From Nonlabens ulvanivorans (lineage in GTDB: Bacteria > Bacteroidota > Bacteroidia > Flavobacteriales > Flavobacteriaceae): a DNA stretch of 64,000 nt. This document shows positions 9,808 through 20,071 of the stretch, in pieces; the first letter of the stretch is position 1; each line of letters begins with the position of its first letter. Location of the stretch: positions 649,024-713,023 of the forward strand of contig NZ_JPJI01000026.1 in the NCBI RefSeq assembly GCF_000732625.1, given 5' to 3'. The notes under the pieces are model-generated. The model was not told where the DNA came from. It made no database searches and was given only the letters and a program-made list of their open reading frames with translations. A program made the position numbers and the translations under genes.

Positions 9808-10830
9808 ATGAGAACATCTACTTTAAAATTTCCAAAATTATCGAGCATTTATGCCCTATTGGCACTGATGATAATTATAACATCATGTGGCTCGTTTGAT
9901 GCGGTATCCTATAATGATGGAATTTACGGCGATAGTTACGAAGACGAAGAAATAGATCAAGTGAGCTATGAAGAGAATAGCGGATCTTATTATAAAAATT
10001 TATTTGCTGAAAAAGCTGAACAATATGGACAAAACTTTGGTCAAGACAGTGTGTTTACAGATGTAGACAGTTATTCTTCTCAAAGCTATGATCAATCTAA
10101 TCCAGACTATACCTCAAATTATGGCGGTGGAGAAAGTGGTTTTGGTGAAACTCCAAGTACGGTAGTTATTAACTATTACGATAACGGATGGAATAATTGG
10201 GGCTGGAATACTGGATTTGCATGGGGATGGCAACCAGGTATAGGTTGGAATAGCTGGAATCGACCTTTAGGATGGAATCGACCTTTTGGATGGAACACAG
10301 GTTACGTTTGGGGAAATCCATGGTTTAGAGCCTATGGTTGGAATTCTGGCTTTGGCTGGAATGGATTTTACGGAGGTTGGAATGGTTTTTATGGAGGCTG
10401 GAATAATGGATGGGGCAACTATTACAATAGAAATAATTACGCATTTGTAAATGGTAATAGAAATTTCTATTCTAGAAATTCCATAGGAGATACTTCAAGA
10501 AACTCTAGAGGAACAACGTCGGTGAACAATAGAAACACAACAAGACGTAACGTAGGTAGAGGTACTAACGGTGTAAGTCGAGGTCGCTCAACAACTGCAA
10601 CGAACTCTCGTAGTACTAGTAGAAATAGCACAGGAGTATCAAGACGTAGTTCTACGAGGTCAAGAAGTAATACAACAGCTAGAAACAACTCTTCTAGTCG
10701 CTCCTCTAGAAGCAGTACTATGGGGCGTTCAAGCTCTAGTAGCAGAAGCTCTTCAAGTTCTACAAGATCATCTAGTGGTTCATCTGGAAGATCATCTAGC
10801 GGAACAAGATCTAGTGGTCGTAGAGGATAG
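9808..10830 (+). CDS. Lipoprotein with GWN-rich repeats and Ser/Arg-rich tail
   Basis: 340 residues. A signal peptide ends in the lipobox ITSC near residue 30, so the mature protein should be lipidated. Residues ~130-210 are a low-complexity tract of Gly-Trp-Asn repeats (WNGFYGGWNGFYGGWN). The last ~120 residues are Ser, Arg, Asn and Thr with almost no hydrophobics. I know such proteins in Flavobacteria only under misleading labels such as vitellogenin-like. No catalytic motif. It precedes the FadL-like gene by 21 bp, so the two are probably an operon. Confidence 0.75.
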   Translation: MRTSTLKFPKLSSIYALLALMIIITSCGSFDAVSYNDGIYGDSYEDEEIDQVSYEENSGSYYKNLFAEKAEQYGQNFGQDSVFTDVDSYSSQSYDQSNPDYTSNYGGGESGFGETPSTVVINYYDNGWNNWGWNTGFAWGWQPGIGWNSWNRPLGWNRPFGWNTGYVWGNPWFRAYGWNSGFGWNGFYGGWNGFYGGWNNGWGNYYNRNNYAFVNGNRNFYSRNSIGDTSRNSRGTTSVNNRNTTRRNVGRGTNGVSRGRSTTATNSRSTSRNSTGVSRRSSTRSRSNTTARNNSSSRSSRSSTMGRSSSSSRSSSSSTRSSSGSSGRSSSGTRSSGRRG

Positions 10831-10851
10831 TTTTAAACTCATTATTTTATT

Positions 10852-12372
10852 ATGAAAAAATCAATAATATTATGCGCTTGCCTTTTAGGCGCAGTAAGCA
10901 GTTACGGGCAAACGATAGCTGATGGATTACTATATGGCCAACAAGGCTCATATGGAACCGCTCGCTATCGTAGTATGAGTGGAGCCTTTGGAGCCTTAGG
11001 AGGAGACCTTACAGCCATAGGAAGCAACCCTGCAGGATCTGTCATATTTGCTAACCATTACGCAAGTGTCTCGCTAGGGTATACCGGTAATCAGACAGAC
11101 AGTAATTTCAACAGCTCATCTGCAGAAAATAACGATAATGACTTTACCTTAAACCAAGCTGGAGCTGTTTTAGTATATAAAAATCAAAATGAGAACGCAG
11201 CTGTAACAAAGTTCTCGTTTGGACTTAATTATGACGATACTCGTAATTACGATAACAATCTTTTTATAGCTGGCACTAATAATATCTCTATTTCTGAATA
11301 TTTTTTAAGTTTTGCAAATGGAGTCGAACTCGATAATTTTCAATTAAGGCCTGATGAAACCGTTTCTGGTCTTTATCGATTCTTAGGTGAAGATCAAGGA
11401 TTTGGAGCTCAACAGGGTTTTTTAGGTTATCAATCTTTTGTCATTGATGCCGTTGATAACAACGATGAATTTAATACTGCCTATGTTTCTAATACTGGGA
11501 CAGGAACATTTGACCAACAACTTTCTCAAAACACTTCTGGATATCAAAGTAAATTATCTTTTAATGGAGCGTTAGAAATTAAAAACAAATTGAGTTTAGG
11601 ACTCAACATAAACACTCATTATATAGACTATCAACGTTCTACATCATTTTCAGAACAAAATAACAATGGAGCATTAGTAGATGCTGTAAGATTTAATAAT
11701 TATCTAGATGTTCAAGCCTCTGGTATCTCTCTTCAAGTAGGCGCTATAGCAAAATTAACAGACGCCATAAGAATAGGTGCTGCTTATGAATCGCCTACAT
11801 GGTATGATGTAGAAGAATCTATCACACAATCTGTATCTGCAAGACGTGCTGATGGAAGTGGTGGCACCATAACTGAGATTATTGACCCTAATGTAGTTAA
11901 TATCTTTGCACCTTACGATTTAAGAACACCTGGCAGTATCAGTGGAAGCCTCGCTTACATCTTTGGAAAGAAAGGTCTAATAAGCATAGATTACAGTTCA
12001 AAAAACTACTCTAGTCTAAAGTTTAAGCCTTCCAGCGATCCTCTTTTTGCTGAAAACAATCGACAAATAAATCAAGATTTAACGAATGCTGGTACGTTAC
12101 GTATAGGTGGAGAATACCGAGTTAGCAATTGGTCATTACGTGCAGGATACCGTAATGAGCAGTCTCCTTATAAAAACAAAGATATCATGGATGATCTAAC
12201 TGGATACAGCTTAGGTTTAGGATACACTTGGGGACAAACTACGCTAGACATCTCTTACGATCGTGCAGAAAGAGATTACAGCCAGCAACTATTTGAGTCT
12301 GGCTTAACTTCTAGCGCTGCAATTAATAATGTTCAAAATAACATTATCGCTACCATAGGTTTTAATTTCTAG
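10852..12372 (+). CDS. FadL/OmpP1-type outer-membrane protein
   Basis: 506 residues with signal peptide MKKSIILCACLLGAVSSYGQ. The mature start (GSYGTARYRSMSGAFGALGG, then DLTAIGSNPAG) is the hatch-like conserved N-terminus of the OmpP1/FadL/TodX family. The rest alternates short amphipathic strands, as in a beta-barrel, and ends in a C-terminal aromatic (IIATIGFNF), usual for Bam substrates. The family moves hydrophobic compounds across the outer membrane; the substrate here is unknown. Ends in a strong bidirectional hairpin shared with the convergent T9SS cargo gene. Confidence 0.85.
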   Translation: MKKSIILCACLLGAVSSYGQTIADGLLYGQQGSYGTARYRSMSGAFGALGGDLTAIGSNPAGSVIFANHYASVSLGYTGNQTDSNFNSSSAENNDNDFTLNQAGAVLVYKNQNENAAVTKFSFGLNYDDTRNYDNNLFIAGTNNISISEYFLSFANGVELDNFQLRPDETVSGLYRFLGEDQGFGAQQGFLGYQSFVIDAVDNNDEFNTAYVSNTGTGTFDQQLSQNTSGYQSKLSFNGALEIKNKLSLGLNINTHYIDYQRSTSFSEQNNNGALVDAVRFNNYLDVQASGISLQVGAIAKLTDAIRIGAAYESPTWYDVEESITQSVSARRADGSGGTITEIIDPNVVNIFAPYDLRTPGSISGSLAYIFGKKGLISIDYSSKNYSSLKFKPSSDPLFAENNRQINQDLTNAGTLRIGGEYRVSNWSLRAGYRNEQSPYKNKDIMDDLTGYSLGLGYTWGQTTLDISYDRAERDYSQQLFESGLTSSAAINNVQNNIIATIGFNF

Positions 12373-12390
12373 AAACTATTGGACATAACA

Positions 12391-12426
12391 AAAAAAGCCT
12401 TTGAGAAATCTCTCAAAGGCTTTTTT
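12391..12426. terminator. Bidirectional hairpin terminator
   Basis: A perfect 16-bp stem (AAAAAAGCCTTTGAGA with its complement) and a 4-nt loop, flanked by A and T tracts, between two convergent genes. Confidence 0.9.
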
Positions 12427-12468
12427 TGTTAACGAAGATTAAAAGATTCATATTGGTAATATGATTTT

Positions 12469-12482
12469 GCTTTCGCGAAAGC
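12469..12482. repeat. GCTTTCGCGAAAGC palindrome, copy 3
   Basis: Exact core between the terminator and the stop of the T9SS cargo gene, in a convergent intergenic region. Confidence 0.9.
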
Positions 12483-12497
12483 GAAATACAAACTAAT

Positions 12498-15400
12498 CTA
12501 TCGTTTCAATGCAAAGTGACCAGTTGCTTCACCTCTTCTTCCATCTTGTTCATACTCTATCTTAAACCAATAATCTGAGCTAGGTAATGGCTGTCCATTA
12601 TAATTCCCGTCCCATCCAGGTCCTACGGTATCTAGTTGTTTTAACAATTTACCATATCTATCAAAGATGTATAGGGTTGTAATAGGTAATCGATCTGCAC
12701 CGATGATATTCCAAGTATCATGATAACCATCATTATTAGGTGTAAAGTAGTCCGGATAACCAAATACAAACACCTCAACGATTATTTCACCACAACCAGA
12801 ACGTTCAGCTATCGTTACATTATGTAATCCTGGTGATACGTTATTAAACACTCCATTGTTTACATATGGTCCATCATCAAGTCTAAACCAGTATTCATCT
12901 GGTCCTGTTGCAGTCGCGATTATCTGATGATCTACTGCATAGGTTTCTGTTGTTACGTCGACACTATATGCTGTAGGAATACCTGATTGTCTCACATTGG
13001 TCGTAGTGGAATTATCACATCCAGTAGCAATGTTAGTAACGATTACTTCATAGTCACCAGGCTCTATTGCATCGTGTGAAGCACTGTTAGAACCTGCGAT
13101 AACTGCTCCATTTAAAAACCACTCAAAGGTATAATCTGTGTTGTTCAAACCAGTGTCCAGAACCTCTGGACCATTTAATAAAACTCCATTATTATCAATA
13201 CATAAAACGTATTGTGACAACAAGCTAGGCTGTGGTAATGGATCGATAATTAAATTAACTGTGGTAAAACTTACACAATCTGTGTTATCATCTTCTACCC
13301 TTATGAATAAAGTGGTATCTGAACTGTAAGCATAAGTGGATGTTACTACATTTGAATCATTGTCAGCATCGGCTTGTGACTCATGATAACTCACAGTAAC
13401 ACCTGTTTGATTACCGATAACTTGAGTAGTAACCGGTGCTAAATCTGCAATAGCGTTTCCAGTACCATCGTCACAATTATTTACATCCATAGGAGTAATT
13501 ACCATTGGTGCCGCAACTGCTTCAATAATAAAGTCCCCTATTGCATAACAGCCAGAAGCATTAGTTAGTCTATAACTTATAGTTTGAGGATTTGCGGTAT
13601 TAGAATAAGAGTTTTCATCTAATGCATTGGTATTATTTAAAGCATCTGCATTAGAAGCATAATATAATACAGTCACACCGGTCTGGCCATTTATAATATC
13701 GGACTCTCGATCGCTTAAAGAAAATAACGCAACCGTATCACCATCTTCATCACATTCCTCAAGATTAGAAACGGCTGCTATAGCAGGAATAGCATCTACT
13801 ATTAAATCAAAACTAGTGGTGTTATAACATCCTGTATTAATGTTTTCTACTCTTACATAAATTGTTTCTGGCGAGGATGTGTTATCATAAGCGGTTGCAA
13901 TAGATGGCGCATCAGCATCTGCATTTGCTTGACTCGTATGGTAGGTAAACATAAAATCTGCTGGTACTAGACCATTAAGAATTGCAGTTTCATTAACCGT
14001 TAAATCAAAATTCTCTACACCATCACCACTAGGATCATCACATAATTGTAAATCTGCAGCAGCTGCAATAGTAGGTGCTGGATTTAATATTAAATCAAAA
14101 CTTGTCGTTGTATAACAATCAGTATTATTAACATTTTCTGCACGAACATAAATTGTTTGTGGACTTGAAGTATTAGGATAGTTTAAGGCTAAAGATCCTG
14201 TGTCCGCATCAGCATCTGCTTGTGATGCATGATAAGTCACCTCAACATCAGCAGGTAATTGTGTTCCTAATACCGTTGCTGTTTGTGTAGATAAGTCGAA
14301 TACTTCAGTACCATCATTTGAAGAATCATCACACAATGTCATATCAGTAACAGGATTTGCAACAGCTGTAGGACTTACTTCAATATCAAAGGTACCCGTT
14401 GCATAACAATTCACGTTTCCATTAGGAGAAATTCTAACATAAATGGTTTCAACAGCTGTTGAAATATTAGTATAACTTCCTGGATTAGGAATGGACGCCG
14501 TATTCATATCTGCATCCATCTGAGTATTATGATAAGTAATCGTAAAATCTGTTGGATTTTGAGTTCCTAAAATATCAGTTTCATTGCTTGTTATATCAAA
14601 AATTTCAAAACCATCGTTAGAAGTATCATCGCACAAATTGATAGTTTGAGCCGTATTAAACACAGCTTGAGGATCAACTCTAATTAAAAATGAAGTTGTG
14701 TTATAGCATTCATCGTTAAGTACACTTTCTATACGAACATAAATCGTTTCAGGACCAGTACCTGCATTCATATAACCACTACTAGTTAAAGCTGCTGTAT
14801 TTGAATCTGCATCAGCTTGAGTACTGTGATAAGAAATACTAAAATCTGTTGGGTTTTGAGCTCCTAACACCATACTATTTCTAGACGAAAGAATAAACGT
14901 TGCTATTCCATCATTAGACACATCATCACACGCAATTATATCCATAGGAATATTTGCTATTGGTGTAGGAGAAACAGTGATATCAAAACTTCCTGTATCA
15001 TTACATGTAGCATCTGTAACACTTTCTATACGCGCATAAATTGTTTCTGCTGGTGTCTGCACATTTACATAACTAGTAGGATTAGGTATAGCATTTATAC
15101 CAGCATCAGCATCTAGTTGAGTAGTATGATAAGTAACGGTAAAATCCATAGCCGATTGACTACCCAAGATACCAGCCTCTTGTGAAGTTAAATCAAAAAT
15201 CTCAAACCCATCATTACTAGGATCGTCACATAAGTCAATGTCTGGAACTGTATTATAAGCTGCACTACCCACAGAGATATCAAATGATTCAACAACCACA
15301 CACATAGTTGTGCTATCTGTGATTGCTGCATAAATAGTTTGTGGATTTGATGTGTTTGTATATGCCGTAGGAGTTGTTATTGCTCCTACTCCATTCTCTG

Positions 15401-17078
15401 CATCTGACTGTGTCAAATGATAAGTAATAGGAAAATCTGTTGCTGCAAGACCATTTAATATCTCTACATCACGAGTTGTTAAATCTACTGTAGCGGCTGT
15501 TCCTGTAGGATCACAAATGACAAATCCAGATGGAACACCGTTAGTTATTTCTGGAAGTACAGTAATACAAACCGTATCAGTATAGGTACATCCAAAATTA
15601 TCGATAAATTCATAAGTATAACAATTCACACCTTCAGCAGTAGGCGTTACTGTTATCGTACTTCCTACCGTATTAGTTATAGAAGGATCTGCTAGCCATT
15701 GCTCACTGGTCGCGTTAGGTGTAAATGATAAGTCTGCTGGGATAATTGCTGGATTAAAATTAAGTCCCCAATAAAAAATATAACCATTATCAGACGACAA
15801 ATTATCTGTAATGTTTATACACCATTGTCCATTAAGCGGTGTACCTACAAAGGTACTGTAAGGATCAACTGGCAAATAATCACCTGCTGGCAAAGTAGTT
15901 ACACCAGCCTGAGCTTGCGCCCAAGTTTGCGTTGCACTTTCTGTAAAAACATAATCAAATCCAGTACCTGGATTTAAATCAGTATCAATATCAATAGGTA
16001 CTCCTAAGAAAGTATTTCCACCACCACTTCCATAAGTGTGTAAAGAAACAGTTGCTCCGTTAGGTGCAGTAACTGATATATCTAAATCACCTAAATAGGA
16101 GTGCTCCATATTTAAGAAGATATCTACTAGATCAGATGCGTTAGTCATCGTCGCTCCAGGTGGGAACAAATCAACACTCACACAAGTTTGATAACTGGTT
16201 GTCCCATTATCATCTGGTAAAAATGTTCTACCAGTAATAGGTGGTGATGGCGTTATTGCAAATTCTATAGGTGTTACATTACCATTAATATCAGTAGACT
16301 CTCCATAACAGATGGTATTATCTACCGCTGCGGTTCCTGTAAAATCTGGATCTGTAGATACATGAACAACGACATCTCTAGATTCTCGATCAGAACAACC
16401 GGTTGCATCAGTAACTACAAAGTCTATTAAATAAATACCAGATGTGGTATAAGTTTCACTTTGAATTGCTCCAGCATTTAATCCTCCACCGTTACCTAAA
16501 TCCCACTCATAGGTAGCTCCAGTTCCGTCAACACTAAAGGTTGCAGACCCATCAAAGTTTACAATATCACCTTGACAAATACGAACAATCCCATCTGCAT
16601 CGGGTGCTGGTGTTGTTAAAATTGTAGTGCTTATCGCTTGACAAGGATCAAAACAGCTTATCCCAGCTCTCCATCCTGCACCAGTTCCACTACCATTAGA
16701 AGTAAAGGTCACCGTTAAACAACCCGTAGGGTTTCCTGCGCTAGCCTGAAACATTCCTGGTGCGGTAGTCGTATTAGTAAAAGTTCCTAATTGCGGCGCT
16801 GCTGTAGAATCACCATCATAGATGGTTAACACATCTCCGGTTTGGATAATCATTTGGATAAAGTTGAGCTGCATCCTATCGGTCTGTATACCTGGACAAA
16901 AAACGGCATAACCATTTATATTATTTCCATAATCTCCATTTTGACCATCATCATTAAAGGAACCACTACAGGTTACAAACCTAGTAGGAACGCCGTTATT
17001 ATCGGGCATATTAATAATTCCTTGACCAGTGGCAAATAACCCTATAAAGATTATCGCAATTGTTAATAAATATCTCAT
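12498..17078 (-). CDS. Giant T9SS cargo protein: CUB, PKD, P-domain, eight repeats, type B sorting domain
   Basis: 1526 residues with a signal peptide (MRYLLTIAIIFIGLFATGQG). Order: CUB-like domain ~25-145; PKD-like domain ~165-240 (FDGSATFSVDGTGATYEWDL); proprotein-convertase P-like domain ~290-445 (LVDIFLNMEHSYLGDLDISV); eight tandem ~90-residue units ~510-1285, most beginning CDD.SNDG and containing TYH.SQADAD and ETIYVR; an Ig-like stretch; and a C-terminal CHU_C/type B sorting domain (YFTPNNDGYHDTWNI). No protease triad is visible, so it is probably a structural or adhesive surface protein. Paralogous to the gene at 22198-24858. Confidence 0.88.
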   Translation of the reverse strand: MRYLLTIAIIFIGLFATGQGIINMPDNNGVPTRFVTCSGSFNDDGQNGDYGNNINGYAVFCPGIQTDRMQLNFIQMIIQTGDVLTIYDGDSTAAPQLGTFTNTTTAPGMFQASAGNPTGCLTVTFTSNGSGTGAGWRAGISCFDPCQAISTTILTTPAPDADGIVRICQGDIVNFDGSATFSVDGTGATYEWDLGNGGGLNAGAIQSETYTTSGIYLIDFVVTDATGCSDRESRDVVVHVSTDPDFTGTAAVDNTICYGESTDINGNVTPIEFAITPSPPITGRTFLPDDNGTTSYQTCVSVDLFPPGATMTNASDLVDIFLNMEHSYLGDLDISVTAPNGATVSLHTYGSGGGNTFLGVPIDIDTDLNPGTGFDYVFTESATQTWAQAQAGVTTLPAGDYLPVDPYSTFVGTPLNGQWCINITDNLSSDNGYIFYWGLNFNPAIIPADLSFTPNATSEQWLADPSITNTVGSTITVTPTAEGVNCYTYEFIDNFGCTYTDTVCITVLPEITNGVPSGFVICDPTGTAATVDLTTRDVEILNGLAATDFPITYHLTQSDAENGVGAITTPTAYTNTSNPQTIYAAITDSTTMCVVVESFDISVGSAAYNTVPDIDLCDDPSNDGFEIFDLTSQEAGILGSQSAMDFTVTYHTTQLDADAGINAIPNPTSYVNVQTPAETIYARIESVTDATCNDTGSFDITVSPTPIANIPMDIIACDDVSNDGIATFILSSRNSMVLGAQNPTDFSISYHSTQADADSNTAALTSSGYMNAGTGPETIYVRIESVLNDECYNTTSFLIRVDPQAVFNTAQTINLCDDTSNDGFEIFDITSNETDILGTQNPTDFTITYHNTQMDADMNTASIPNPGSYTNISTAVETIYVRISPNGNVNCYATGTFDIEVSPTAVANPVTDMTLCDDSSNDGTEVFDLSTQTATVLGTQLPADVEVTYHASQADADADTGSLALNYPNTSSPQTIYVRAENVNNTDCYTTTSFDLILNPAPTIAAAADLQLCDDPSGDGVENFDLTVNETAILNGLVPADFMFTYHTSQANADADAPSIATAYDNTSSPETIYVRVENINTGCYNTTSFDLIVDAIPAIAAVSNLEECDEDGDTVALFSLSDRESDIINGQTGVTVLYYASNADALNNTNALDENSYSNTANPQTISYRLTNASGCYAIGDFIIEAVAAPMVITPMDVNNCDDGTGNAIADLAPVTTQVIGNQTGVTVSYHESQADADNDSNVVTSTYAYSSDTTLFIRVEDDNTDCVSFTTVNLIIDPLPQPSLLSQYVLCIDNNGVLLNGPEVLDTGLNNTDYTFEWFLNGAVIAGSNSASHDAIEPGDYEVIVTNIATGCDNSTTTNVRQSGIPTAYSVDVTTETYAVDHQIIATATGPDEYWFRLDDGPYVNNGVFNNVSPGLHNVTIAERSGCGEIIVEVFVFGYPDYFTPNNDGYHDTWNIIGADRLPITTLYIFDRYGKLLKQLDTVGPGWDGNYNGQPLPSSDYWFKIEYEQDGRRGEATGHFALKR

Positions 17079-17212
17079 CGTTTTAAATTTGCTTTTTTCA
17101 CTTTTTCATCTGCTTCTACAAATATGCAGAAAATCCTTAACATCATCTTAACGCAACATCACTTTTCTTTAGTCTAAATCCCTTAAAACACTCGTATTAC
17201 ATCCGTATTCCA

Positions 17213-17220
17213 TACCTTTG
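17213..17220 (+). promoter_or_regulatory. -7 element of folE
   Basis: TACCTTTG, an exact match to TAnnTTTG, 13 nt before ATG 17234. Confidence 0.5.
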
Positions 17221-17233
17221 CTTTTTAATATTT

Positions 17234-17932
17234 ATGGCTCCTTTTAGAGCAAATGTGCACATGAAAATAGAAGACTTAATTAATAATGTAGATGATCACG
17301 ATCATTTATCATCAAATGAACAAACACCTTTACGACCTGACGCTTTTGAAAAAAGCGATGCAGAAAAAATAGAACTCATCAAAAAAGATGTCCACAACAT
17401 CCTTGAAACTCTAGGAATGGACATGACTGATGATAGCTTAAAGGGCACACCCAATCGTGTTGCCAAAATGTTTGTAAAAGAAATTTTTGGCGGTTTACGT
17501 CCAGATGCAAAACCTAGTGCATCAACCTTTGACAACAAGTATAAATACGGCGAGATGCTCGTAGAAAAGAACATTGTACTTTATTCTACCTGTGAGCACC
17601 ACTTACTTCCTATAGTAGGTAGAGCACACGTTGCTTATATCTCAAACGGATCTGTCGTTGGACTTTCTAAAATGAACCGTATTGTAGATTATTATGCAAA
17701 ACGTCCACAGGTTCAAGAACGATTAAACATACAGATTGTACGTGAACTGCAACAGGTCATGAATACAGAAGATGTAGCCTGCGTTATCGATGCAAAGCAC
17801 TTATGCGTTAATAGTCGCGGTATACGTGATATAGAAAGCAGTACGGTGACCGGTGAATTTGGCGGTGCGTTTAAAGATCCTATTGTACGTCGAGAATTTC
17901 TCGATTACATTAAAATGGAAACAAAATTTTAA
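17234..17932 (+). CDS. folE: GTP cyclohydrolase I
   Basis: 232 residues. FolE turns GTP into 7,8-dihydroneopterin triphosphate, the entry to folate and, through QueD, to queuosine; queE is also in this window. The zinc and catalytic segment STCEHHLLPIVGRAHVAYI is intact, as are the second Cys (AKHLCVNSRG) and the C-terminal ETKF-type end. ATG at 17261 (MKIEDLINN) is an alternative start that would remove nine residues; homologues vary in this region. A TAnnTTTG element lies 13 nt upstream of the longer start. Confidence 0.95.
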   Translation: MAPFRANVHMKIEDLINNVDDHDHLSSNEQTPLRPDAFEKSDAEKIELIKKDVHNILETLGMDMTDDSLKGTPNRVAKMFVKEIFGGLRPDAKPSASTFDNKYKYGEMLVEKNIVLYSTCEHHLLPIVGRAHVAYISNGSVVGLSKMNRIVDYYAKRPQVQERLNIQIVRELQQVMNTEDVACVIDAKHLCVNSRGIRDIESSTVTGEFGGAFKDPIVRREFLDYIKMETKF

Positions 17933-18004
17933 TTAGTATAGAATCGTAAGTTTGTAGATAGTTTTGCCCCATAAATTTTATTGGGTAAAAAGCTTTTATA
18001 TTAT

Positions 18005-18018
18005 GCTTTCGCGAAAGC
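18005..18018. repeat. GCTTTCGCGAAAGC palindrome, copy 4
   Basis: Exact core in the folE-cysS gap, about 50 bp ahead of the cysS start; one of the few copies upstream of a gene. Confidence 0.9.
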
Positions 18019-18068
18019 GTATTTTTAAAAATCAATCACCTACAACTACTTCAAATAATATATAAATC

Positions 18069-19553
18069 ATGGTGCGATATCAAGATCAAAAGCTCCAATT
18101 GTACAACTCTCTTACGGGAGAAAAAGAAATTTTTAAATCTATAAACGAAGGTCTAGTAGGCATGTATGTCTGCGGTCCTACGGTATATAGCAATGTACAT
18201 TTAGGAAACTGTCGTACGTTCATTTCTTTTGACATGATTTATCGTTATTTACAGCATTTAGGTTATAAAGTGCGTTATGTGCGCAATATTACAGATGCTG
18301 GTCATCTAACTGATGATGCTGATGAAGGTGAAGATAAAATATCAAAAAAGGCTCGTGTAGAAAAACTAGAACCTATGGAAATCGTACAGCAATACACGCT
18401 AGATTTTCATAACGTTCTAAATAAATTCAACAATCTACCGCCTAATATTGAACCTACAGCAACTGGTCATATCGTTGAACAAATAGAAATTATCAAAACA
18501 ATTATTGATAACGGATATGCTTACGAACGTAATGGATCTATCTATTTTAATGTTCTTAAATTTAATGAGGACCATGAGTATGGTAAACTAAGCGGTCGTA
18601 AGTTAGAAGATATGATTGCTAATACTCGGGCGCTAGATGCGCAGAGTGAAAAAGATAATCCACAGGATTTTGCATTGTGGAAAAAAGCAAGTCCAGCACA
18701 CATCATGCGATGGCCTAGTCCATGGGGCGATGGTTTTCCAGGATGGCATCTAGAGTGTACTGTTATGAGTTCAAAATATCTAGGAGAGACTTTTGACATA
18801 CATGGTGGCGGTATGGATTTAAAATTCCCACATCATGAATGTGAGATTGCACAAGGTGAGGCAGCGCATGGCCACAGTCCAGTAAATTACTGGCTGCACG
18901 CTAACATGTTAACGCTTAACGGTAAAAAGATGTCTAAATCTACTGGTAATTCTATATTACCAGAAGAACTCTTTACTGGCGATAATGACTTTATGGAAAA
19001 GGCATTTTCACCTAGTGTCGTACGTTTCTTTATGATGCAAGCGCATTATAGAAGTGTTTTAGACTTTAGTAACGATGCGATCCTAGCAGCAGAAAAAGGA
19101 TTCAATAGATTAAGTGAAGCCATTAAAACTATCGCTGATCTAACATCAAGTAAAGAAACCAGCATAGATGTGCCTGCATGGGTAGAGCGTTGTTATGCAG
19201 CCATGAATGATGATTTTAATTCGCCTATTCTTATTGCCGAGCTTTTTGAAGGTGCCAAAATGATTCATGCGGTTAAAGAAGGTAAACAAACAGCTACAGC
19301 TGCTGACATAGAATTGATTAAGGAAACATTTAATGCATTTTTCTATGATGTGTTGGGTCTAGAAACCAGTTCAAAAACGGGCTCTACAGACTCTAAACAC
19401 CTGGATGGCGCGATGCAATTAATTATAGATTTAAGAACGCAAGCAAGAGCTAATAAAGATTGGGCCACTAGTGACCAAATTAGAGACCAATTAGTTGCTG
19501 CAGGTATTCAATTAAAAGATGGTGCAGACGGCACTACTTATACCGTAAAATAA
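18069..19553 (+). CDS. cysS: Cysteine--tRNA ligase
   Basis: 494 residues, a class I synthetase. The N-terminal zinc Cys lies in YVCGPTVYS, the HIGH-type motif is HLGNC, the [10 protein letters not shown] segment is present, zinc-binding HHECE follows, and the KMSKS loop reads [10 protein letters not shown]. The C-terminal helical DALR and anticodon parts are complete. All catalytic motifs are intact. yidD starts 2 bp after its stop, so the two are cotranscribed. Confidence 0.97.
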   Translation: MVRYQDQKLQLYNSLTGEKEIFKSINEGLVGMYVCGPTVYSNVHLGNCRTFISFDMIYRYLQHLGYKVRYVRNITDAGHLTDDADEGEDKISKKARVEKLEPMEIVQQYTLDFHNVLNKFNNLPPNIEPTATGHIVEQIEIIKTIIDNGYAYERNGSIYFNVLKFNEDHEYGKLSGRKLEDMIANTRALDAQSEKDNPQDFALWKKASPAHIMRWPSPWGDGFPGWHLECTVMSSKYLGETFDIHGGGMDLKFPHHECEIAQGEAAHGHSPVNYWLHANMLTLNGKKMSKSTGNSILPEELFTGDNDFMEKAFSPSVVRFFMMQAHYRSVLDFSNDAILAAEKGFNRLSEAIKTIADLTSSKETSIDVPAWVERCYAAMNDDFNSPILIAELFEGAKMIHAVKEGKQTATAADIELIKETFNAFFYDVLGLETSSKTGSTDSKHLDGAMQLIIDLRTQARANKDWATSDQIRDQLVAAGIQLKDGADGTTYTVK

Positions 19554-19555
19554 AA

Positions 19556-19780
19556 ATGAAGTATTCGATACTGGCATATCCGTTATTGTGGATTGTAAGG
19601 TTTTATCAAGTTGCGATATCTCCTTTCACACCAGCGAGTTGCCGGTACTCGCCTACTTGCTCTCATTATGCTGTCGGTGCCTTAAAAAAACATGGTGCTT
19701 TTAAAGGTGGCTGGCTAGCCCTTAAAAGAATACTGAGCTGTCATCCATGGGGCGGCAGTGGTTATGATCCGGTTCCCTGA
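19556..19780 (+). CDS. yidD: Membrane protein insertion efficiency factor YidD
   Basis: 74 residues. The family signature is complete: [20 protein letters not shown], then [12 protein letters not shown], then [13 protein letters not shown] with conserved Cys residues. YidD is a small amphipathic inner-membrane-associated protein that aids YidC-dependent insertion; it usually sits near rnpA/yidC, whereas here it follows cysS. The stop is followed directly by a TTTAAG microsatellite. Confidence 0.95.
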   Translation: MKYSILAYPLLWIVRFYQVAISPFTPASCRYSPTCSHYAVGALKKHGAFKGGWLALKRILSCHPWGGSGYDPVP

Positions 19781-19828
19781 TTTAAGTTTAAGTTTAAGTT
19801 TAAGTTTAAGTTTAAGTTTAAGTTTAAA
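19781..19828 (+). repeat. TTTAAG hexamer microsatellite
   Basis: Seven perfect TTTAAG units plus a TTTAAA unit in tandem, beginning at the base after the yidD stop. The remaining ~240 bp up to lgt are AT-rich and show no further element I can name; lgt must be transcribed from here or by read-through. Confidence 0.95.
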
Positions 19829-20071
19829 AGCTACAGATTTTCCTTTTACTCACTTACAAGTTATTATACCATAAAATAGAAATATATCTAGGTCTCGACT
19901 GTAGCTAAACCAAACACGGCTTTTACTTTTATAATAATCATATTATATAACAACTTTAAAATCCGAAAATATCTTAGCCCACATTTTCATTCTTATTGCA
20001 AGACAAACTCACTACTCAAAAACTAAAACCTCACAACTAAAATCCTTAATTTAGCCACTCAATAAAAGCAT

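Noticed and set aside
19781-19828. TTTAAG repeats as a CRISPR array
   Set aside because: The units are 6 bp with no spacers, and no cas gene is present.
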